This document shows positions 5,707-12,470 of a stretch of DNA of 19,995 nt, in pieces. How positions within the stretch are numbered: the stretch's first letter is position 1; each line of letters starts with the position of its first letter. The notes under the pieces are model-generated. The model worked only from the letters and a program-made list of their open reading frames with translations. It ran no database searches and was not told the origin of the DNA. The stretch covers positions 1-19,995 of the forward strand of contig JAYOED010000042.1 of the NCBI GenBank assembly GCA_038106575.1, read 5' to 3'. The DNA comes from Ga0077527 sp038106575 (lineage in GTDB: Bacteria; Pseudomonadota; Gammaproteobacteria; Burkholderiales; SG8-41). The translations under genes were made by a program, and so were the position numbers.

Positions 5707-7603
5707 TCAGGCTTTCAGCGCGCCTTTGATCTGCTCCAGCGCAGCGGGATCCTCAATTGTGGTGAGATCACCGGGATCACGCCCCTCGGCTAGCGCCTGA
5801 ATGGAACGTCGCAGAAGCTTGCCGGAGCGGGTTTTCGGCAGCAATGTCACGAAAAGCACGCGCTTCGGCCGCGCAATCGCACCCAGGGCCTTGTCGACGG
5901 CAGCCATCACTTCCTTCTCGTGCGATGCACGAGCGTCATCACCAGAAATTTTCGCCGCATCTTTCACCACGGCGAACGCCAGCGGCATCTGCCCCTTGAC
6001 CTGGTCAGCGACGCCGACGACCGCCACTTCGGCGATATTGGCGTGCGATTGCACTGCCTCCTCGATTTCTCGAGTGCCAATGCGATGCCCGGCGACGTTG
6101 ATGACGTCGTCGGTCCGCCCGAGGATGAAGGTATAACCTTCGCGGTCTCGCACGCCCCAGTCAAACGTCGAATACAGCAGATGCTTCGGAAAGGTCCTGA
6201 AATAAGTGTTCACGAATCGCTCGTCATCGCCCCAGACCGTACTCATGCAACCGGGCGGCAGCGGCGGCGCGATGGTCAGCACGCCCTTCTCTTCGGCGTC
6301 CGCTTCTGCGGCATCCGCCTCTCGCAACAGCTTCAGGTCGTAGCCATACACCGGGAACCCCGGCGTGCCGTACTTCACTTTCGCCGGCTCCACGCCCGGC
6401 GCCAGCGAAAGAATCGGCCACCCGGTCTCGGTCTGCCAGTAATGATCGATGACCGGTTTGCTCAGGGACTCCTGCAGCCAGCGGTGAGTCGGTTCATCAA
6501 GCGGTTCTCCAGCCAGAAACAGGTGTTTCAATGAAGAAAGGTCATATTTGGTGAGATATGCGGGATCCTGTTTTTTTAGCACCCGCGCCGCGGTTGGTGA
6601 CGAAAACATCACGCTGACCTTGTAGTCGGCAACAATTTTCCACCAGATGCCAGCATCGGGCCGGATCGGCAGGCCTTCATAGAGTATCGTCGTCATGCCG
6701 CGGATCAGCGGACCATAGACGNNNNNNNNNNTGCCCCACTACCCAGCCGATGTCCGACGTGGTGAACATGGTATCACCGGGATCGCCGCAATAGATGTGC
6801 TGCATGGAACTGGCCAGCGCCACGGCGTAGCCACCGGTATCCCGCTGTACGCCCTTGGGTTTTCCGGTAGTCCCTGAAGTGTAGAGGATGTAGGACGGTT
6901 CGCTCGATTCGACCCAGGTCACCGGCACTTTCGCCCCGGCGTGTTGTTTCGCGAGTTCGGCATAATCAAGGTCACGGCCAGCCACCCTCTGCATGTCCTT
7001 GTCGATGCCACGGTCCACGATCAAAACCTTCTGCGGCGGGAATTTCGCCAGCCGCACGGCTTCATCAACCAGCGGCTTGTAGTGGATGGCCTTGCCGCCG
7101 CGCATACCGGCATCTGCTGTAATCAGCAGATTTGGCCTGGCATCGTCGATTCGCGTTGCGCAGCTCGCGGCAGCAAAACCGCCGAATACCACCGAATGCA
7201 ATGCGCCCAGACGTGCACAGGCCAGCATCGCGAACACCGCCTCAGGAATCATCGGCATGTAGATCAGCACGCGGTCGCCGCGCTTGACGCCCTGCGCGGC
7301 AATCACCGCCGCCATGACATTCACTTCGTCATGCAGCTCGCGGTAGGAATAGCTTTTTTCCGCTCCAGTTTCAGTCGAGATATAAACCAGCGCCGGCTGG
7401 TTGCCGCGGGTGGCGAGATGGCGATCGACGGCGTTGTAGCATAGATTGGTTTCACCACCGACAAACCAGCGTGCAAAGGGTGGTTTGTCGTATTGAAGAA
7501 CCTTGTCGAACGGCCGGTGCCAGTCAATGCGCCGCGCCTCGTCAGACCAGAATGCATCGCGGTCCTTGATGGAACGGCGATGAAAATCAGCGTATTTACC
7601 CAT
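5707..7603 (-). CDS. prpE: propionyl-CoA synthetase (interrupted by assembly gap)
   Basis: This enzyme activates propionate (and often acrylate) to the CoA thioester through an acyl-adenylate. The N-terminal part has FADFHRRSI-like and FARWFVGGETNLCYNAVDRH motifs typical of PrpE, then YTSGTTGKPKG (241-251, ATP loop). After the gap come DHYWQTETGWPI (the GW form marks PrpE rather than Acs), GRTDDVINVAGHRIGTREIE, and PKTRSGKLLRR near the end with the regulatory lysine. The N run falls after residue G290; the family sequence GWVVGHSYIVYGP would need nine missing bases. Ten N puts the halves in different frames, so the gene appears split although it is probably intact at about 631 residues. The start ATG at 7603 follows GACGGAGGGGAT. 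It lies 58 bases after acuI. Confidence 0.92.
6722..6731. other. assembly gap (10 N) inside prpE
   Basis: Ten N in a row. On the minus strand the flanks read GGG-CA before and C-GTC-TAT after. Restoring the expected H-S-Y-I-V-Y needs nine bases, so the ten N are a placeholder and cause an artificial frameshift. Confidence 0.95.
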
Positions 7604-7616
7604 ATCCCCTCCGTCA

Positions 7617-7657
7617 CCCGGCAGACCGTGTTTTCCGATTTGAGTACCTATGCCGGG
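7617..7657 (-). promoter_or_regulatory. inverted repeat in the acuI-prpE spacer
   Basis: A 7-bp inverted repeat, CCCGGCA (7617-7623) and TGCCGGG (7651-7657), spans a 27-base interior and fills most of the 58-base spacer, ending just before the prpE ribosome binding site. It could be a mRNA hairpin or a protein site. The long loop makes it a modest signal. Confidence 0.3.
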
Positions 7658-7661
7658 AATA

Positions 7662-8654
7662 TTATTGCAGCGTTTTGACCACCGCGCGGCCGCGAATCCC
7701 GCCCTCGAGCATGCGTTCGAAATAGGCCGGCAGATCAGCCATGCCGATCACCTGTGCAATTTTGTCCAGATGCGGCGGTTTTAGATCAGAAGCGAGCCGC
7801 TCCCATACCCGCCGCCGCAACGGCATCGGTGTCACCGCCGAATCCACACCGATCAGGCGCACGCCGCGCAGGATGAAAGGCAGGACCGTGGTCTTGAATT
7901 CAATGCCGCCGGCGTTGCCAAAGGATGCGATCAGACCCTGCGGCTGCAGCGTCCGCGTCAGCCAGGCGAGCTGGTCGCCGCCGACCGAATCAAACGCCGC
8001 AGCCCACAGCGGTTTTTCCAGCGGGCGCGAACCGAATTCGATTTTGCTTCGATCGAGAACTTCAGCAGCACCCAGTTCGCGCAGAAAATCGTGAGCATCC
8101 GGCTTGCCGCTGACTGCAGTCACCGCATAGCCTTTGGCGGTCAGCATGTCGATCGCCAGACTCGCAACCCCGCCGGTGGCGCCATTGACCAGCACCTTGC
8201 CGTTGCTGGGCGCCATGCCGTTGAGTTCCAGCAATTCAACCGCCAGTCCGGCAGTGTAGCCTGCCGTGCCAAGCGCCATCGCCTCGTAAACACTTAATCC
8301 CTTGGGCAGCGGCACCACCCAGTCGGCTGGCACCCGGCAGACTTCGGAAAATCCGCCGTCATGAGCCACACCCATGTCATAGCTGGTGCAGATGACTTCA
8401 TCGCCCGGCTTGAAACGCGGATCGCTGGAACTGACGACCTTGCCTGCGGCATCAATGCCGCCGATCAGTGGATAGTTGCGGATGATCTTGCCGCCGGTTC
8501 CGGTCGCCGCCAGCGCATCCTTGTAGTTGACGCTTGACCATTCACAACGAAACACGACATCGCCACGGCCGAGGTCGGTCACCGGTACATCGCTGACCAT
8601 TCCGACTCTCTTAATGGCCCCCATGAATATTTTGAAAGCTTTGCAGTGTTCCAT
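7662..8654 (-). CDS. acuI: AcuI/YhdH-family acrylyl-CoA reductase (NADPH)
   Basis: This 330-residue zinc-free medium-chain dehydrogenase/reductase matches the YhdH/AcuI group, whose characterised members reduce acrylyl-CoA to propionyl-CoA with NADPH. Visible marks are SSVNYKDALAATGTGGKI (40-57), YPLIGGIDAAG (61-71), HDGGFSEVCRVPADWVVPLP (98-117) and the nucleotide-binding turn NGATGGVAS (157-165); the C-terminal GRAVVKTL closes the family pattern. Zinc-ligand cysteines of the alcohol dehydrogenase type are absent. The ATG follows GTGAGGGACC, and the stop of zapE is only six bases upstream, so the two are probably co-transcribed. Its position before prpE supports a joint role: PrpE can supply acyl-CoA and AcuI removes the toxic acrylyl-CoA intermediate. 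Exact substrate is inferred from family. Confidence 0.88.
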   Translation of the reverse strand: MEHCKAFKIFMGAIKRVGMVSDVPVTDLGRGDVVFRCEWSSVNYKDALAATGTGGKIIRNYPLIGGIDAAGKVVSSSDPRFKPGDEVICTSYDMGVAHDGGFSEVCRVPADWVVPLPKGLSVYEAMALGTAGYTAGLAVELLELNGMAPSNGKVLVNGATGGVASLAIDMLTAKGYAVTAVSGKPDAHDFLRELGAAEVLDRSKIEFGSRPLEKPLWAAAFDSVGGDQLAWLTRTLQPQGLIASFGNAGGIEFKTTVLPFILRGVRLIGVDSAVTPMPLRRRVWERLASDLKPPHLDKIAQVIGMADLPAYFERMLEGGIRGRAVVKTLQ

Positions 8655-8660
8655 GGTCCC

Positions 8661-9794
8661 TCACGGCAAATGGGGCAACGACAGATACTGACGCGTCTGC
8701 ATTTCGGTCAGGCGGCTGGACAGACGCTCCTTCAACGAGGCGTTTAGATGTGCCTGAAAGCCGTCGCTGTCCGCCGCATCGGCCACCAGATCGGCAGCTG
8801 GAACTGACGCGCCCAGCATCAGCTTGACCCTGCGATCATAGAACTCATCGACCATCCACACAAACCGCCGCAACACGTCCGCATCGGCTCCGGTGAAGCG
8901 CGGCACCCCTGAAATCAGCACGGTGTGATAGCGGCGCCCCAATTCGATGTAATCGGGTTTGCCGCGCGGTCCCGCACACAGCTCAGCGAAATCGAACCAT
9001 GCCACCCCTGCTGAACTCCTGCGTACGCGAATCAACCGGTCTTCGACATTCAGCGCATCCACGGATTCGGCGTTGCCCGCGAGCTGTCCAAACGCCTGCT
9101 GCAGGTGGCGATCGGCATCGGCGCCGACATGATAGGTTCCCGCACGTTCCAGTTCACGCAGGCGGTAATCAGTACCCTCATCGACATTGATCACGGTCAT
9201 CCGCGTCTTAATCAGGTCGATCGCCGGCAGGAACTGGGTTCGCTGTAGACCGTGCATGTAAAGTTCATCCGGCTCGAAATTCGACGTCGTCAACAGCACC
9301 ACACCTTCGGCCATCAAGCCTTCCAGCAAGCGCCGCATCAGCATCGCGTCGGTGATGTCGGTAACGTGAAATTCGTCGAGGCACAGCAATTTCACCTGTT
9401 CCGCGATGTCGCGGGCCACCAGAGCCATCGGTTCCTCGTGCCCTTGGTGCGCGTGCAGGGACTTGTGGATTTCCTGCATGAAACGGTGAAAGTGGATGCG
9501 CTTCTTGCGCTCTGCTGTGGTGTAGGCAAAGAAACTGTCCATCAAGAAGCTTTTTCCGCGGCCGACTCCACCCCACAGGTAGATACCGCGCACCCGGTGC
9601 CGGCGGTCAAACATGCCGAGCAGCCCCCGGCTATCCCGTTTTCCGGGATTCAGTCCGTCGTCGACGCGCTGCAGTTCGCGTGCAGCACGCAACTGGTCGT
9701 CATCGGGGGAAAACCCCTGCACGGCAGCCTGCCGGAACAGAAAGGACGAAAAGTCTCCTGATGCCGAAGCTGCATTCATCTGCGTTGTTACCAC
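8661..9794 (-). CDS. zapE: cell division protein ZapE (AFG1-like ATPase)
   Basis: This is a P-loop ATPase of the AFG1/ZapE family; E. coli ZapE acts at the division ring under stress, and mitochondrial relatives handle respiratory-chain proteins. It has 377 residues, near the usual length. Walker A is GGVGRGKS (75-82), Walker B LLCLDEFHVTD (136-146), and a sensor segment LLTTSNFEPDELY lies near 167-179. The family pattern ..VRGIYLWGGVGRGKS..MD.FF is clear. The longest frame begins with GTG at 9794; ATG at 9779 (five codons in) is an equally plausible start, as neither has a strong Shine-Dalgarno. It follows lpdA by 31 bases and precedes acuI by six. Placement at the end of the TCA operon is common in betaproteobacteria. 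Confidence 0.93.
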   Translation of the reverse strand: MVTTQMNAASASGDFSSFLFRQAAVQGFSPDDDQLRAARELQRVDDGLNPGKRDSRGLLGMFDRRHRVRGIYLWGGVGRGKSFLMDSFFAYTTAERKKRIHFHRFMQEIHKSLHAHQGHEEPMALVARDIAEQVKLLCLDEFHVTDITDAMLMRRLLEGLMAEGVVLLTTSNFEPDELYMHGLQRTQFLPAIDLIKTRMTVINVDEGTDYRLRELERAGTYHVGADADRHLQQAFGQLAGNAESVDALNVEDRLIRVRRSSAGVAWFDFAELCAGPRGKPDYIELGRRYHTVLISGVPRFTGADADVLRRFVWMVDEFYDRRVKLMLGASVPAADLVADAADSDGFQAHLNASLKERLSSRLTEMQTRQYLSLPHLP

Positions 9795-9825
9795 AAGTCA
9801 CGATACAGGGGAGCGCTCCGCACAA

Positions 9826-11250
9826 TTACAGATTCAAGGTGCGATTGCCGACCGCGAGCGCGGCCTCCTTCATCGACTCGGACAGCGACGGATGGGCATG
9901 GCAGATCAGCGCAATGTCTTCAGAGGCGGCGCCAAATTCCATCGCCACCACTGCTTCGGCGATGAGTTCGGAAGCCATTGGACCAATAATGTGCACGCCA
10001 AGTATGCGGTCGGTACGCTCGTCAGCGAGGAATTTAACGAAGCCAGTGGTATCGCCTAGCGCCCGTGCACGACCGTTGGCCATGAATGGAAACGAACCTG
10101 AGCGGTATTTGACGCCTTCCTGCTTCAGCTGCTGCTCGGTCTTGCCGACCCAGGCAATCTCCGGCGAGGTATAGATCACCCACGGCACGGTATTGAAATC
10201 GACATGGCCGTGCTTGCCTGCAATGCGTTCGGCCACTGCTACGCCCTCTTCCTCTGCCTTGTGTGCAAGCATCGGACCACGAACAACATCGCCGACGGCC
10301 CATACACCGGGCAGACTGGTTTTGCATTCATTATCGACCGTGACGAATCCACTTTCGTCGATCTTCAAGCCGACCGCTTTCGCATTAAGCCCTTCGGTAC
10401 TTGGCACACGACCGATCGACACGATCAATTTATCCACGGTCAGGGTTTGTCCTGCCCCGGCGCTGTCTGTGTACTCCACGGTCACGTTCTTTTTGGTGCT
10501 GATCTTGCCGACCTTGACCCCGGTCTGTATAGCCATCCCCTGCTTAACGAAGACTTTATGCGCCTCTTTCGCCACTTGTTCGTCAGCCGCTCCGAGAAAC
10601 GCGGGCAAAGCCTCGAGTATTGTGACTTCCGCACCCAGGCGCCGCCACACGCTGCCCATCTCTAGCCCGATCACGCCGGCACCGATCACGCCAAGCTTCT
10701 TGGGGGTCTCGGCGATCGCCAGTGCGCCTTCGTTATCCAGCACCAGCTTGTTGTCGAACGGAACGTCGGGCAGTGCCCGCGGGGTCGATCCTGTAGCAAT
10801 GATCACATTTTTCGCAGCCAGCACTTCTGCCGATTTACCCGAGACCTGAACCTGCCAAGCGCCAGCGCCGCCACCAGCGAAGGATCCCCGCCCATGGAAA
10901 AAGGTCACCTTGTTCTTTTTGAAAAGGTACAAAATGCCTTCGTTGTTCTGCTTGACGACCTTGTCTTTGCGCTTGAGCATCTGCGCAACATCAATAGCGA
11001 GCCCCTTGACCTGGATGCCGTGGTCGGCGAACGAGTGGCCCGCATGCTCGTAGTTTTCAGAGGACTGCAGCAATGCCTTCGACGGAATGCAGCCGACGTT
11101 GGTACAGGTGCCACCAAGCGCCGGCTTACCCTCGGGCGTACTCCATTCGTCGATGCAGGCAACCTGCAAACCGAGCTGCGCCGCTCGGATGGCAGCAATG
11201 TACCCGCCAGGACCGGCGCCGATGACGACCACATCGAAGTTTTTGGCCAT
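9826..11250 (-). CDS. lpdA: dihydrolipoyl dehydrogenase (E3 of 2-oxoglutarate dehydrogenase)
   Basis: This FAD enzyme re-oxidises dihydrolipoamide on the E2 subunit and passes electrons to NAD+. It has 474 residues, the usual length. The FAD-binding GAGPGG is at 11-16, and the redox disulfide is C49/C54 in GGTCTNVGCIPSKALL. A second dinucleotide motif, GVIGAGVIGLEMGSVW, lies near 183-198, and the catalytic His-Glu pair is H453/E458 in HAHPSLSE. The ATG at 11250 starts one base after the sucB stop, so translation is probably coupled. Being directly behind sucA and sucB, it is the E3 serving this complex; whether it also serves pyruvate dehydrogenase cannot be told here. Confidence 0.97.
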   Translation of the reverse strand: MAKNFDVVVIGAGPGGYIAAIRAAQLGLQVACIDEWSTPEGKPALGGTCTNVGCIPSKALLQSSENYEHAGHSFADHGIQVKGLAIDVAQMLKRKDKVVKQNNEGILYLFKKNKVTFFHGRGSFAGGGAGAWQVQVSGKSAEVLAAKNVIIATGSTPRALPDVPFDNKLVLDNEGALAIAETPKKLGVIGAGVIGLEMGSVWRRLGAEVTILEALPAFLGAADEQVAKEAHKVFVKQGMAIQTGVKVGKISTKKNVTVEYTDSAGAGQTLTVDKLIVSIGRVPSTEGLNAKAVGLKIDESGFVTVDNECKTSLPGVWAVGDVVRGPMLAHKAEEEGVAVAERIAGKHGHVDFNTVPWVIYTSPEIAWVGKTEQQLKQEGVKYRSGSFPFMANGRARALGDTTGFVKFLADERTDRILGVHIIGPMASELIAEAVVAMEFGAASEDIALICHAHPSLSESMKEAALAVGNRTLNL

Positions 11251-11251
11251 T

Positions 11252-12436
11252 TCAGATGTCCAGCAGGATCCGCGCCGGATCTTCTAGTGCATCCTTCATC
11301 GCCACCAGCGATAGCACGGCTTCGCGGCCGTCGATGATGCGATGGTCATAGGAAAGCGCCAGGTAATTCATCGGCCGAATCACGATCTGGCCATTCTCCA
11401 CTACCGCGCGTTCCTTGGTCGCATGCACACCGAGGATCGCACACTGCGGCGGATTGATGATCGGCGTCGACAGCATCGAGCCGAACACGCCGCCGTTGGA
11501 AATTGAGAACGTGCCGCCGGTCAGCTCCTCAATGCTAAGCTTGCCGTCCTGTGCGCGCTTGCCGTATTCGGTGATCTGCTTCTCGATGTCAGCCAGCGTC
11601 ATCTGGTCGCAGTTTCGCAAAATGGGCACCACCAGACCGCGCGGGCTACCCACCGCAATGCCGATATCGTAGTAGCCGTGATAGACGATGTCATTACCGT
11701 CGATCGAAGCGTTGACCACAGGATATTTTTTTAGCGCATGCACCGCCGCCTTCACGAAAAACGACATGAAACCGAGCTTGACAGCGTGTTCCTTCTCGAA
11801 GCGATCTTTGTAACGATTGCGCAGGTCGATGACCGGCTGCATGTTAACTTCATTGAACGTGGTCAAAATCGCCGCGGTCGATTGCGACTGCACCAGGCGC
11901 TCGGCAATGCGCGCACGCAAACGCGACATTGGCACCCGCTGCTCGGGACGCTCACCCAGTTCATCGAGTTCGACAACTGGCATTGCCCGCGACGGCGCGC
12001 CTCGGCCGCCGCCTTCAGCAGCCTGCAGCACGTCGCCCTTGGTCACTCGGCCGCCACGGCCGGTGCCGCTGAGGGCGGCGGTATCGACATTCTTTTCCGC
12101 AGCCAGTTTTTGCGCAGAGGGCATCGCCACGGGTGCCACAGGCTTTTCAGCCGCTTTCTCTTCCTTGGCCGCTGCGGCCCCAGCCGCTGTAGGTTTTCCT
12201 TCGGTGTCGATCTGGGCAATGATTTCATTGCTGGTCACCGTGGTGCCGTCGGCTTTGACGATCTTCACCAGCACGCCAGCCTGTGGTGCCGGCGTTTCAA
12301 GCACGACCTTGTCGGTTTCGATATCGACCAGGTTCTCGTCGCGCTTGATGTATTCGCCGGGCTTTTTGTGCCACGACACCAGGGTCGCCTCGGCTACCGA
12401 TTCCGAGAGCTGCGGCACTTTCACATCAACAAGCAT
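11252..12436 (-). CDS. sucB: dihydrolipoamide succinyltransferase (E2 of 2-oxoglutarate dehydrogenase)
   Basis: This is the E2 core of the 2-oxoglutarate dehydrogenase complex, transferring the succinyl group from lipoamide to CoA. There are 394 residues in three parts. The lipoyl domain carries the lipoylated lysine K43 in ETDKVVLE. An Ala/Pro/Lys-rich linker leads into a peripheral subunit-binding domain (about 105-140, SAQKLAAEKNVD...GRGGRVTKGDVL). The catalytic domain ends with DHRIIDGRE (H365, D369). TAAILTTFNEVNM supports succinyl rather than acetyl specificity. A single lipoyl domain is normal for this class. The ATG follows ACGGAGTAATC; that ribosome binding site sits within overlapping palindromes. 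The lpdA start follows directly. Confidence 0.97.
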   Translation of the reverse strand: MLVDVKVPQLSESVAEATLVSWHKKPGEYIKRDENLVDIETDKVVLETPAPQAGVLVKIVKADGTTVTSNEIIAQIDTEGKPTAAGAAAAKEEKAAEKPVAPVAMPSAQKLAAEKNVDTAALSGTGRGGRVTKGDVLQAAEGGGRGAPSRAMPVVELDELGERPEQRVPMSRLRARIAERLVQSQSTAAILTTFNEVNMQPVIDLRNRYKDRFEKEHAVKLGFMSFFVKAAVHALKKYPVVNASIDGNDIVYHGYYDIGIAVGSPRGLVVPILRNCDQMTLADIEKQITEYGKRAQDGKLSIEELTGGTFSISNGGVFGSMLSTPIINPPQCAILGVHATKERAVVENGQIVIRPMNYLALSYDHRIIDGREAVLSLVAMKDALEDPARILLDI

Positions 12437-12460
12437 GATTACTCCGTAATCAATTGATTA
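12437..12460 (-). promoter_or_regulatory. two overlapping palindromes at the sucB ribosome binding site
   Basis: In the sucA-sucB spacer, GATTAC-TCC-GTAATC (12437-12451) overlaps the perfect 14-base palindrome TAATCAATTGATTA (12447-12460). In mRNA sense the first folds as GAUUAC-GGA-GUAAUC, putting the Shine-Dalgarno core GGAG in the loop and stem edge immediately before AUG. The two hairpins share one arm, so they exclude each other. This could tune sucB translation or bind a protein. Confidence 0.45.
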
Positions 12461-12470
12461 TATTGATAAA

